Source: Epiperipatus broadwayi (lineage: Eukaryota; Onychophora; Udeonychophora; Euonychophora; Peripatidae). Taken from it: DNA of 64,000 nt. The position numbers and the translations under genes were made by a program. How positions within the stretch are numbered: position 1 is the first letter of the stretch; each line of letters opens with the position of its first letter. Below are positions 1 through 11,289 of the stretch, piece by piece. The notes beneath the pieces were generated by a model, which was not told the origin of the DNA, made no database searches, and saw nothing but the letters and a program-made list of their open reading frames with translations. The stretch lies in NCBI GenBank assembly GCA_028023455.1, contig JAQFVV010006215.1, positions 816,580 through 880,579 of the forward strand, in the 5' to 3' direction.

Positions 1-451
1 ATTTTCAATCTCTTCTTGTTATTCCCAACAAAATCTCTCCATACTTCTTTGAGTGGTCTGAAAATTTAATATAGTTTTTAAATTCATTTAAGCACAAATA
101 CTCTGTATTATCAAATAATTATGCACCAACATTATTAGTCAAGACATTTTTATAAATTTTTATGATAACTGTTGATATAAAAATAATGTTTAATAAGTCT
201 TCAGCATTTTAATAAAATATAATATTTCTTTCTGTTTTTTGTGAAACGTCAGATATATACACAATTTAAGTTAGTGCAATAGAAATATTAAGTTAATGCA
301 ATAATAAAGCTGGAACTGTAAAATTCAAGGTTACTTTAAATTACTAACTGAAAAAACAAAGACACTTTCATAAATTTAAGTTTCATATCTAAAGTAATAA
401 TCAAGAAATTTAGAATATTGATAAAAGTCTCATCTTACATGTTATTTGTTT
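1..451. other. AT-rich sequence, nothing recognised
   Basis: I see no open reading frame of interest and no recognisable repeat family here. The sequence is AT-rich noncoding DNA leading up to the first foldback element. Confidence 0.6.
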
Positions 452-715
452 CATAACACAGAGGCTAAACTCTCCATACAATAGTCCCACTCAGTGCAAG
501 CTAGAGTAATCAATAAATTCAAAAATGTTTGTGCATAAAATCCCTATCTGGTCCAGATTGGGGATATTGAATGAGTAGGCACTAGATAGGGATTTTATGC
601 ACAAGCCCTTCCTGAATCCATTGATTACTCTGGCTTGCACCGAGTGGCACTACTGTGTAAAGATTTTTGCCTCTGTGGAATTAGCTTGTGTAAGCATAAA
701 GAATGATGATCATGA
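452..715 (+). mobile_element. Family-1 hammerhead foldback, copy A (ribozyme mostly deleted)
   Basis: The arms at about 458-549 and 584-676 are inverted copies of each other, with arm motifs such as ACTCTCCATACA and GAGTAATCAAT shared with the other family-1 copies. The loop keeps only the 3' end of the ribozyme: at 550-568 there is a decayed stem III/stem I segment (CCAGATTGGGGATA). The CUGANGA and GAAA boxes are gone. The outer right end (about 690-715) contains the GATCATGAG segment that ends other family members. A possible but poor direct repeat lies near 439-451 and 715-727. This is a dead copy. Confidence 0.65.
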
Positions 716-1092
716 GATGTTTATTTAATGGTAATAATGAAGTGTTTTTAGATTTATATAAGATATGACTTAAAATCAAGTCGTGTTTAGGGAATAAATA
801 TTATTATCATGATATATAAAATCTTGAATTCCACTAATTGAGCACAGATTAGATTCAGTAAATAGTTAATTAGTTTGAATACTGAAATTGACAGTTTTGG
901 ACTATGATTTATAGATCTTGGAATTCTTGAACTCCAGAATCTCCTCTCTTCCATCTTAAATAAAAGATCAAACATAAATATCTTTTATAATTTATTCAAT
1001 TAGAAATAGACATTTTAGTATGGATTTATATATAAATAATAATGCTTAAACCATACTGAAAAGTAAAATTATATTCCACACGAGTATGTAGA
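716..1092. other. AT-rich sequence, nothing recognised
   Basis: No coding or repeat signal recognised. The short open frames here are AT-rich and have no motif. Confidence 0.5.
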
Positions 1093-1175
1093 CAATAATA
1101 ATAATAATAATAATTATTATTATTATTATTAGTAGTAGTAGTAGCAGTGGCAGCAGCAATAGCAGTAGTAGCAGC

Positions 1176-1223
<48 letters not shown>
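1093..1223. repeat. TAA/TAG/CAG trinucleotide microsatellite
   Basis: A run of AAT/ATT units passes into TAG units with interspersed CAG/CAA variants and then into pure TAG. It directly precedes the 5'-truncated LINE. A second TAG/CAG tract sits at the 3' end of that LINE (3846-3892). The 74-residue minus-strand frame over it, mostly Leu and Ile, is only the translation of this microsatellite. Confidence 0.95.
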
Positions 1224-1224
<1 letters not shown>

Positions 1225-3845
1225 TTGATGCATGGTTTTGTTTTATTAACATAGTATCATCCACAATCAAACACTTTACACATAATAATAAACAAAACTA
1301 GTAAAAGACCTGGACACAATAAATATTAAACTTAAAAGCACCTCTTGTGATCCTGCATCAATAAAATCAATTATAGCACTAAAACAGAAATATAAACAAA
1401 TTCAACAATTATTAGCAGAATACTTGTCAATTAAAAAAGCAAAAATTTATTTAGCTAAACCTCATGATTGGTCTAAGGGTTATATTCAATGGGCACTTGG
1501 TTATAGATAAAAAAAAATGATTCCCTCATCAATTACCCAAAATCAAGAAATGATAGCTGGACATGATATGTTGCCTCATATTTTTTATCATTTTAAAGGC
1601 AAATTACAAAAGCATTCTCTTCCAAAATTTTTACCATATACCTTTGGAGAGACAGATGGCATTCACAATATATCCAAACATGAGATACTGCAAAAAATTA
1701 GATCCACTCCAGAAAGAATACACCCTGGAATCCATGCTATTCCAATGTTTGTGCTCGATCATTTATCAAATTTCACTGTCCCTATCATACATAACATGTG
1801 TTCCTACCTAGCAAAGCAAATTCATTATATTGATCACCTATACCCAATATCAATTGTGCCCTTTCTTAAAAAATATATCCTGCCTTCACCATTAAAAAAT
1901 CTGAGACCAATATCAATGACACCTCTTATGATTAAAATCAAATTCAACCCCAGATCTTTCCAAGAATATCTGAATACCAATATGCTAAAAAAGGCTGCTC
2001 AACTTCCGGTGCAGTTACACTATTCAAAATGATATTGGAGGAAATTCGTCAAGGTAAAAAAGCAGCTCCTATAGCAGTCCAATTAGACATTGAAGCAGCA
2101 TTTAACTCTGTGCCCATTGAAAAGCTGTTAGAGGGACTTTCAACACAAAATATCAAAACCCCAATCATGTATATTCTGGCTACTTATTATTAAACAGAGA
2201 AATACACATTACTCTAAATAGGAAAACAACACCAGGATTCTCCCCTAAAAATGCTATACCACAAGGTTCACCACTAAGTGCATACTGTTTATTAACTACA
2301 TTAATCCTTTGCTATTAGAAATAGAAAAAAAACTGCCTGGAATGTTTGTTCCACTAATAAATACCTATATTAAACATCTCATATATGGATGACATAGTGG
2401 TGTTCTTTCCATCTAAAAAACTTCTTCCTTCACTTTTTTTAATTCTTGAAGAATTCTCTGTTAAGTCTTCATTGATTTTCAATAAAGAAAAGTCATCTGC
2501 CTGGAAGATTCTCACTGGAAAAAAATTGACTGTATGTGTAAAGCACCCCCAATGAAATTTTTAGGACTTCCATTAAGTAAAAGCTATAATGACATGCGAA
2601 TAGTGATTCAAAACCAACTATTAAAATCAATTGAAAAAATTTTCAATTCCCTTTCAAAAACATATCTTTCATTGCATGAAAAGATTTCATTAATTAACAT
2701 GTTAGTTTTTCCAAAGATAAATTACTATGCTCCAGTAATAAAATGCACTAACTCATTTATAAACAAAATCAACTCACTATGTATTAAGTTGATTTGGGGG
2801 AAAAATAGTGTCAATTAGCATTAAAAACATGCAAAAACATTTAAAGCATAATGGACTATCACTATATAATATTCCTACCTTCTATATACAAAAAACAATT
2901 AATGAGATAACAAGAATTATGAAATTCTATCCTTATATTGAATGTTTCTTGCCAATTACACCAACAGATACCTCTCCACTAATAAAAAACAACTACATTA
3001 AAAAACTTTTTGATGGAATTTCAATGCATACAAAACCACCAAAAAAACCTATTCTCTAGTAAAATCTCTTACTGGGAAGTTAATGTCATAATGAATGAAA
3101 CAAATCAGCAAATACCCACATCATTACTCACTATTTCAAACAAAGACATCATAAAAAAATTTAAATTTTGGCACTTAGAGCCTAAATACCTGGATTTCTT
3201 AATCAAAATAAATCTAAAAGCTTTACCAACATGCATTCATCGCCAATAGAATGAAAAATGCAAATATTGATGCTATATGTGGAATGTGTAAGAAAGAAGA
3301 AACAGTAGAACACTTCCTCTTCACATGTCCTACTTTACAAACTTATCGACAACTAATATCAACAATTATTCATTCTCAAGTACCGGCGCTTAATTTTATC
3401 ATTGAAAATATTAAAAGAGGGCTATTCCCTCAAATTAGAATAATTACATTTCTCCTTTTCACTCTATGGTATATGAGATGCCACTTTGTCCTTAGTCTTA
3501 CATCACGAAGACTAAAATCCATATTCTTGAACAAATTAATAAAAAGTAAATTAAGAGACCAAACTCTTGCACCATCAGATATTTTTGCAGTTACATGGAG
3601 TCTGGTTTCATTACCCATGCCACTATGAAAAAAAATATTTAAGATGATAAACTAATAATTTCTTCATATTTAAAACTGTAAAATTTCATTTATTTATAAA
3701 ACTTGTTTGTAAACAAACTGTACAATATTTATATTCAGTAGAATCTTGTAAAACAGTAGATTAATCAATGTAACAATTATTGTATGTAAAACATTTTATT
3801 CTATGTAAAATATCAACAATTTGATCAAATAAAGTATCTTTAAAA
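1224..3845 (+). mobile_element. 5'-truncated APE-type LINE, copy 1
   Basis: This non-LTR retrotransposon fragment belongs to the same family as the 7.9-15.4 kb element. It starts in the ORF2 region between endonuclease and RT, carries the RT and the C-terminal zinc-like domain, and ends in an untranslated tail with AATAAA at about 3827 followed by TAG repeats. Alignable blocks with copy 2 include IPSSI/IPSSL, HPGIHAIP/HPGMHGIP and YPISIVPF/YPITMVPF. Both copies are diverged, so they are separate old insertions. The 5' truncation is typical of incomplete reverse transcription. Confidence 0.85.
1290..3628 (+). pseudogene. LINE ORF2 remnant: reverse transcriptase plus C-terminal CCHC domain
   Basis: The protein would reverse transcribe the element RNA at the target site. 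It is read through several frames. RT motifs in order: RPISMTP near 1908-1928, LDIEAAF near 2083-2103, a PQGSPLS box near 2260-2280, the catalytic YMDD at about 2384-2395 and FLGLPLS near 2560-2580. The C-terminal motif CGMCKKEETVEHFLFTC (about 3278-3330) is the Cys-Cys-His-Cys signature found at the end of many LINE ORF2 proteins. The first half lacks the endonuclease. Stop codons and frameshifts, for example after 2032, at about 2190 and at 2818, show it is inactive although YMDD itself survives. Confidence 0.85.
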
Positions 3846-3892
3846 CTACTAGTAGTAGTAGTAGTAGTAGCAGTAGCAGCAGCAGCAGCAGT
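3846..3892. repeat. TAG/CAG microsatellite at LINE 3' end
   Basis: A CTACTAG start leads into TAG units and then CAG units. It abuts the AATAAA-containing LINE tail. Together with 1093-1223 it brackets the LINE, suggesting insertion into, or seeding of, a TAG microsatellite. Confidence 0.9.
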
Positions 3893-4389
3893 TAAAATTG
3901 CTTAGCTGAGCTTTTAATGGAACATCTTTATCAAAGCTAAATAAATTTAAATATCAATGTCATAATTATTAATTGCCCACAAACATTTGTAGATTACATA
4001 AGTATATGATATGCCAAATCTGTTTAATTCATTCTTGAACTGCCCTCTAGCAGCTATGTGTGTTTTTATTATAAAAAGTTATTGAGCATGGCAGCTATAG
4101 GATAGTTCAACTATTAATTAAATAGACTTGATGGTTATAACATAGCCTTATATGTATACAGTATAACTATTATTTATCAGTATATATATATATAATCAAT
4201 GAAATTAAATCTGCTGCACTGATAAGTTAACCATCATATATAATATTCAGGCTATAAATTAAACCAGTGATAATTAAGATATATAAATAGAAAGCCAAAC
4301 TATCATTTTTGCATAAATGTTCAAATGGTTCAAACCTCTGCCTTACTTGATGAATGAAGATTGTTAATAGAAAGGCATGTATAGTGAAG
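3893..4389. other. AT-rich sequence with a short TA run
   Basis: Contains a TA dinucleotide run at about 4177-4194. No gene or named repeat seen. Confidence 0.5.
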
Positions 4390-4402
4390 TAAACTGGTAG
4401 GG

Positions 4403-4676
4403 CAAACAGAGCAAAACTCTCCATACAGTATTGCCACCTGTGCTAAACAGAGTAATCAATGGATGCCAGAAGGCTTGTGCATAAAATCCCTATCTAATGC
4501 CTACTCATCCAATATCCCCAGACTAGTTTCTGGCTTGTGGCCTTCGTCAGTGAGGAGCTTTGGATCTGAAAGCATCCATTGATTACTCTGTTTAGTACAG
4601 GTGGCAATACTGTATGAAGAGTTTTGCTCTGTTTATCAACAATTAATGTGCTAGTATAGGAAATGTGATCATGTGA
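4403..4676 (-). mobile_element. Family-1 hammerhead element, copy B (complete, with target-site duplication)
   Basis: The inverted arms at 4404-4466 and 4572-4634 enclose a minus-strand hammerhead. The whole unit is flanked by the direct repeats TAAACTGGTAGGG (4390-4402) and TAAACTGTTAGGG (4677-4689), 12 of 13 identical. That marks the insertion edges and shows the element extends about 42 bp past the right arm, so the two ends are not symmetric. No protein is encoded; this is a non-autonomous element of about 274 bp. Confidence 0.8.
4513..4556 (-). ncRNA. Type I hammerhead ribozyme (family 1, copy B)
   Basis: Read on the minus strand: CUGACGA (4550-4544), a GGC/GCC stem II with a CACAA loop, GAAAC (4530-4526), the self-complementary stem III ACUAGU, then C as the cleavage nucleotide (4521). 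Stem I has six pairs between 4551-4556 and 4515-4520, one of them a U-G wobble. All invariant core bases are present. The deviation is an A-A apposition where the 10.1-11.1 pair should be. Self-cleavage is inferred. Confidence 0.7.
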
Positions 4677-4689
4677 TAAACTGTTAGGG

Positions 4690-7600
4690 GAAATATACTG
4701 AATAATATAGCCCTGAATTAATAACAACTTTTAGGATAATTACATTGCAAATCCAAAGAGGGTTGATTGATTATTAATATTCTTCATATAGATATTGGAG
4801 TATCATGTTTTGAATTTGATTGCTATTATTCATATACATTTCTCTTGAGTGAGTGGTCATTATCTGGATTTGGTTTGGTGAATATTGTTTCTTTAGATGA
4901 GTTTGATTTTGGATTTTATTCAACACTATGCCCAACTTTTAATTTTTCCATAAAAAATTAAATTTCTGTCTTTTGCTCAAGGTTTTTTATTTTGATTTCT
5001 TGTTGGGATTTTTGTAACAGTTCTTATCTTGTCCCCTCTAACTATTTTTCAATTTTTATCTCTTTCTTTTTCCATCATCTATATTGTTACTATTATTGTC
5101 ACATCATTTTTCCTCATGATCTATGATTTATTTTTCCACTATTTGTAGTTTTTAATTATTAGCTGAACTGCTTAATCAGGGCTGGCCCAAAGCCATAGCA
5201 AAGCAAGCAACTGCTTGGGATGACAAAATTTTGAGGATGGTATTTCAATTTTGAGTATAGGTTTCCATCACTATTTTATTTTTCTAATAATATAGTGTAA
5301 CAGTAGCTGGGTTCGAATATGGATACTAAAGTAAGTAAAAGGCAATAATGATTACAAAAGAGTGTTTATTGCGATTGCTATTATGGTTTAATTTAATAGA
5401 TGTGAGAAAATTTATAGATATACATTTGAACCCTGTTACAAAAGAGTGTGAGTGAAATACATTAACCATTTAAAGGCATGAACATATATATTTATTACAC
5501 ATGTGATGTTGCATAGAATTAATTCCTAACAGATAGGTTTGTATGTTTAGATGAAGAGGAGCAGTTGGTTATGTGCAGAGTTGTATTTTATATATATTTT
5601 TTCATTTTATATATTTTTGTTGTTTATTATTGTAAGTTATTGTTATTTAAATAATGTCATTAGTAGTGCATATTTTTTAATGAAAGCAAATTAAAATATA
5701 TAAGGCTGGAGAGTAATAAAAAGAATTGCAAGTTATGCTGTGTGCAATTTCTGTTCATTACACTTGTCATCAGAATTCCAACAACTGGCCATTTAGTATT
5801 TTGGACCAATGGAAATCTGATCAGGCTAAAAGCATTCCTGAACTATTGTGCATCGGTGTATGGATAGATAAAAAAAAGTGAGGTGAAAGAGAGTTAAAAG
5901 AAAAGAACTATATATATATATTTGATTTTGTAATAATTCAGAAAAGTGACCATTAGAGAGAAAGAAGCGTAAAAAGTAAATTTTCATAAACCGATTTGAT
6001 TAATTAATAAAAATTAATAAGAATGGATCCCATCAAAATGTTGGGGTAAGAGAATTGTGTGAATTTGTTAAACCAGCCAGTGTATAACTGTTTGTGACCT
6101 GCCTACCATGATGATCTTTTATATAAAGAGATTTTGCTGTCTATTTCAAGCAAGTGAAGTGATCGCGGAGCTCCAAACAACAAGAACTTTCATGCCTTCA
6201 ATTTTTAAATCATCTACCTAACCTCTAGGATGGATTATCTTATGTGAAAATGTTATAGAATCTTTCATCATCTTCCAGACCAACAATTCTCACTAGGACA
6301 ATCGCCATTGTAATACTGTAAGCTTACAGATCATCAGGCTTAAACACGCAAATGTTCGCTCTCAAATGAGGTAACTTTGATTTTCTCTCTATACATTAAA
6401 TGAACATATAATAATAAATTAAAAAACATGCACTTTTTTCCAACTTAAAGAAAGAATTATAGAAAATAGATTAAATTGTTTTATAAATACAACTTTGATG
6501 CATAGTGGCACTCTTTCGTGAATGTGTATATTGATATTATATATATGTATCGGAATGACTGGGTCGTATGATTGAGTTATTAGTTTATACGTGTATTAAT
6601 AAATATTAGAATTTTAAACTATAACTTGTGTATTTATTTGAATTATGGGTTTCTTATAATTTCAGGGTTATTATTTATAAAAGCTTACTGATATTCATTA
6701 CCATATATCTCTAAAAAAAATAAAATAATAAGATTCATAGGGCAGATAAGGAAATTATAAAAATATATAACTGACGTTTCTTTGTAAGATAACCTCGGCT
6801 TCATTCTCCTGATAGACATTGTCTCCCAGAACTTGAGACTGAGCTAGTCTGGATAAGGTGGAACCTTTTCTTTTGTTTTTGAGGGGTATAATTCTTATTA
6901 ATTGATAAGATTGGCACTTGAGATCGGAATTGTTCCATACTCATAAATATACCTACTTGAAGCTCGGATAATAACCTGTTTTCACTCAAATTCTTAGGAT
7001 CGGATCACTGGTAGACTGTTAAAATAGATATTGATACTTAAAACATAGTTTAGTTTTAAACCATACTTTTTAAAACAATCATGTTTAGTTAATCAAATGC
7101 TGGAAATGTATTTTTGTCTACCAAAAATAAACTTATAAATTATGAGTATATTATGAGTCATAATAGATCAACTCATATATTTGCCAGACAGTTATTACTA
7201 GATTACATTTCAACTTATTTTAGGAAATAAACAATGATAACAATATTGATAAAGTTTTGTTTTTATAACAAACTGCAATCACAATATACAGTAATGATAC
7301 TCCTGTCAGAATCGTTTGATGTTGTGAAGTGTGGATTTTCCACATTTTTTATAGTTACTGTCACTATTGTACATGATAGGGTAGCCTTAAACTTTGGCAA
7401 TATAGACGTATTTTAATTGTCAAATTGTGTTACAAGTTATATATATATCTTCAGCACTAATTAAATAATATCTATTATATACTTTGTTCTTGTCTCAACT
7501 GTCATGGTTATAATTTGTCGTCGTCGTAAATAAATAATTAAGATTCTTAATTCGAAACAATTTTGAAAATCCCTTTTCTTCTGAAATATGTCCTAGGATT

Positions 7601-7929
7601 TCTCGAATAATAGTAAATTTTTGTGACATAGGGCAAAATGTAGTCAAAAATGACATAATTTTTCTGGAACTGCTTATAAAAAGCAGTGAGAAAATAGACA
7701 GGAATATTTACAAAAATTATCGGGCTCTCCTGATAATTATTTAGTAAACACAAACAGAAATTAAGAAGATGTAACACCTGTGTCAGTAGCAATAGGAGAG
7801 AAAAAGTTCTCCAAATTGAAAATAACAAAAAAATATTTGAGAAACACAATTTTTTCAAAGTCTGTGGTCAGGACTAGCTACATTTTCAATAAAGAGTCAA
7901 ATATTCAAAATTCTCAATTTTGCTTTAGT
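4690..7929. other. Unassigned AT-rich region with a possible hAT-type end
   Basis: Most of this stretch shows nothing recognisable. At about 5177 the sequence CAGGGCTGGCCC, followed by a GC-richer 50 bp, resembles the terminal repeat of hAT-type DNA transposons. I found no matching opposite end, so it could be an isolated remnant or chance. A minus-strand frame at 6801-6989 (62 codons) ends near a GAAACGTC motif but has no recognisable domain. The frames at 7234-7416 and 7547-7858 show no domain. Confidence 0.35.
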
Positions 7930-8094
7930 TTAAATTAAATTTTATTGTAACTTATATACATTTGGTTTATGCCATGCAAGGATAAAGGTAGAAGTCTGCT
8001 GTTTCAATTGGGATTCTTTTGCGTACAAATCAAAGGATTGTCATCTAAGTTAGTGAGTGTCTCATTTTTATGGGGCCGACCTTCCATATAAGCT

Positions 8095-11000
8095 TCATGT
8101 GTTGTTGAATAAGAATTTTGAGGCCAGTATTAAGTCCTTTACCTGCAAGGTTTTTAGCTGGATGCTAAATACTTCAAATGGGTCTGGTCTGGGTATTGTG
8201 AATTTGGAATCACACCTAGACATCCATAGGGCATATGAGATAAATATAGCTATACGTATGACCGGGAAGTCACCAGAGTGCAAGCAACTTTTAAGGTCTA
8301 GGATCTTTAGGAGAGGAATGCTGCATTTCTCATTGATGGCTCTCCTGATGTCCTGATATCCTGCGCAGAGGGAAATGATGTGTTCAAATGTTTCTTCACC
8401 TCTTTGGCAGAGATGGCATATTGGGTCTATCTTTGTCATAAATCTTCTGAAATGTAAGAACCAGCTTGTTTGGAATTGCACCAAGATTTATTTTTATAAG
8501 GTGATCCAACAGTTTTGGTTCCATTGCTAGGTGTTTAAAGGTTTTCATTATTTTGTGATTAGTTCAGCCCAATTGTATTTGGATTGTTATTGGCTCCGGA
8601 TTTAGTAGTGCATGCCAGATGTTTATCTTGTTCTTGAGGGTCAAGCTGGAATTGCCATTGATTCTGAGAATTTTGCTTATGATGGAGTTTATCCAGGCAG
8701 TGCGTGGAGGTGGCGGTCTATCTGTGGGTATTACAGGGTTGATTATGACTGTTGTGGAGTATTTTTTAATCAAGCTATGCACCAGGGAGTGTTGTTTCTG
8801 GTGCATAATCATGTTCAGTGAATGGAGGGACAGCCCATTGAGTTTCCTGTGCTGATAAAGGTGAGCTGAGCTGATTACAGGTGTTCTTCCTCTCCAGATG
8901 ACTTGATTGCATATTTTTTGTATTTAGGTATTGAAGGTCTTGGTAAGGGAGATTATGGGTAGGTAGTAATTGATCTTGCCCATTATTTTTGAATTAATTA
9001 GGGTTATCTTTCCTTGAAATGAAAGGTATGTTTTGGCTATTGATTTGGCAAATTTGGTAGCTTCTTCCAATAAGGATTTGTGAAGTGTAGAGACATGTCA
9101 TTGAATAATAGATGAATTAGGAATCCCAGGTAAGATTGGGGTTGTGCGAGGAAGGCTGACTTGATGCATTTGCCTGTATTAATGCACCAAGCTGAGGATT
9201 TTTGTAGGTTTATTGAGAGTTTAAATTTGTTAGTGTAATTGGTAATTATGTTGTATAAGGCAGGAAGGCACTTACACAATGGTAGGATGACAAGAATATT
9301 GTCCATGTAGGCAAAAGAGTTGATGCTCTTACTAAGACGGGGGACGAATACTCCTGGAAGCTTTTCAAGCTCTAGCAGCAATGGATTAATGTACTTAATA
9401 AATAATAAGACACTCAGTGGAGACCCCTGAGGGATGGATCTTGCAGGGGCGAATCCTTCTGAGTATGATCCATTAGCTGAAATATGGATGAATCGGTTGT
9501 TGAGCAAGTTGTCTAGAATTTGTGTGACTTGAGTAGGGATTTCAGCATCTGCTAAGATGTTAAGGAGGATGCCCACATCCACAGATTCGAATGCTTCTGC
9601 AATGTCTAATTGGATGGCAATCGGTTTTGTGTGTCTGTTTGCATGAATATGGTCGAACAGGATTTTAATTTCTCCCATTGCCTGTAGAGGGGATGAACCT
9701 TTCCTGGCATGTTGAGAAGGTGAAATATCTTGTAAGATGATGTTTTGATATTTATCTTTGATGACCCCTTCAATTATTTTAAGAGGATGGGTGTCATTGA
9801 AATAGGTCTAATGCTATTGATTAGTGTAGGATCCTAGTTTTTCTTGATGAATGGCACCATGGTGATGGGGTAGAACTGAGGTAACACATGCTGCCCTGTA
9901 GCCAGATGGTTCAGCACACTGAGAATTATGTGGCATGTGAAGTAGATTAAATGGTTAAATACAAATCTGGGAATACCATGCATGCCAGGATGGACATTTT
10001 TGGGTAGACTGAGGAGACAGTTCTTAATATCCTCAAATGTGATTCCATGTTTCGTGTCAGTGGTGGAGCAATCCCATTCAACCCGTGAAGGTGTCATGTG
10101 CCCTTGAAGGTGATCTTTGAAATATTTGCCAATGTGCTGAAGCATTTGAACTCCCATGATTTGTCTGTCTTTGCCGAGTAGTGAGGATGGTATCTGCTGT
10201 TTAGATTTCACCTGCAGGACCCATTGTAGATAATCATGAGTCCAGCAGTGTTGAGCAGGCAGGAAGAGTTTTGCGTTTTTGGTGGCAATTATTTCTGCAA
10301 ACTCTGCTTGTTTAGCTTTGTACCTACCTTTCAGTTCAATTAAGTTGTTTATGTTGGTGCCTTGAGGAATAAAGGTTTTGATTTGAGTGTGCAACATGAC
10401 AAGGTCTCTCATCAGTGAGGTGGGGACTTTCTGTTTGCTTGTGTGTTGATTTATTAAAGATTGCAAAATCCCAATAAAGCAAGCCCAAGAATCCATCGGA
10501 TGTAGTTCCAATACCTTAATTTTTTGGAAGAGAATGTATGCTTCAGAATAGAAGGCTTCTGTTGCATTGGCTTGTGTATATAGCCTGAGACTTTTGTGAG
10601 TGGAGGTGAGGATGTGTTCTTCCAGCTCCATCAAGGTGGTAATGGCATAGTGGTCTGAAAAGGCCACTGGGCTGAGATGAGCCCTGAGTTTGTGGTGGAG
10701 TTGTGGAGAGTAGAACAGTAGGTCAATTAACATCTGGGTAGATTTTGTGTAGAATGAGAAAGCTTGAGGGGGGAAGAAGCCTCTCTCATTAAGTAGTGTC
10801 TTGTTTAGTAGACATAGATATTTATTGGTATAATGTTCATAGGAGGTGTTGAAGTTTCCTAAGAATATCACTGGAGCATTGTTATTAGATTTAATAAGAT
10901 TGACTGTTTGCGTGATACGATTTAGGATGGTAGGGTTATTGGGGCTGTACATGAAGATTGCATTGAAAATGCAGTTATTGTAATTTAGATTGATTGCAAT

Positions 11001-11258
11001 GAGATTATGGTCATTTGCTTATGATTACACCAATGCCACCAGCTGCAAAGAGGCCAGTGGATAAATGGGTGAACCCTAGCTTGCTTAGTTCATGTTTGAT
11101 ATAATTGTAGAGTTATGATGGTATTTTGTCTTACCAATGAGCATGATGTGGGGTGAGGTTGCAATGAAAAAATGCCGAATGGCATTGACCTGCTCAAGGG
11201 AGTTAAGACCTCAGATGTTGACAGCCACAATCTTACAGCAGTTAATAGACATTAACAT
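8095..11258 (-). pseudogene. LINE ORF2: APE endonuclease, reverse transcriptase, C-terminal zinc domain
   Basis: The start ATG (11258-11256) is followed by CCKIVAVNI then a TGA where an Arg (CGA) is expected: a CpG-decay stop, before GLNS, the usual first endonuclease box. Further boxes are FLGNFNTS near 10860, IDLLFYSP and SDHYAI, the catalytic SDH. The RT boxes are RPISMTP (about 9790), LDIAEAFESV, IPQGSPLS and FAYMDN. The last stands where YMDD is expected, so the second catalytic Asp is Asn. CHLCQRGEETFEHIISLC lies near 8420-8365. Frame changes occur at about 11.0, 9.83, 9.04 and 8.56 kb. It would nick DNA and reverse transcribe the element, but is now inactive. Confidence 0.9.
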
Positions 11259-11289
11259 TGTAATTTCCAAGGCTTACCACGCCAGGTGA

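Noticed and set aside
1046-1270. Minus-strand frame rich in Leu and Ile
   Set aside because: It is the translation of the TAA/TAG microsatellite.
4494-4727. Minus-strand frame over hammerhead copy B
   Set aside because: It translates a noncoding foldback; no other copy keeps the frame.
5740-5800. CTGATGA followed by GAAA on the minus strand near 5774
   Set aside because: Stem II cannot be paired next to the core and no stem III or cleavage site can be drawn. It may be chance or a very old remnant.
6765-6815. GAAACGTC with an upstream AATGAAGCC on the minus strand, resembling minimal PLE hammerheads
   Set aside because: The first box lacks CUGANGA and stem II is not convincing.
8057-8356. 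Plus-strand frames over the minus-strand LINE (also 8612-8855, 11793-11996, 12135-12689, 13087-13275, 15136-15324)
   Set aside because: They are opposite-strand shadows of the LINE ORFs and contain no motifs of their own.
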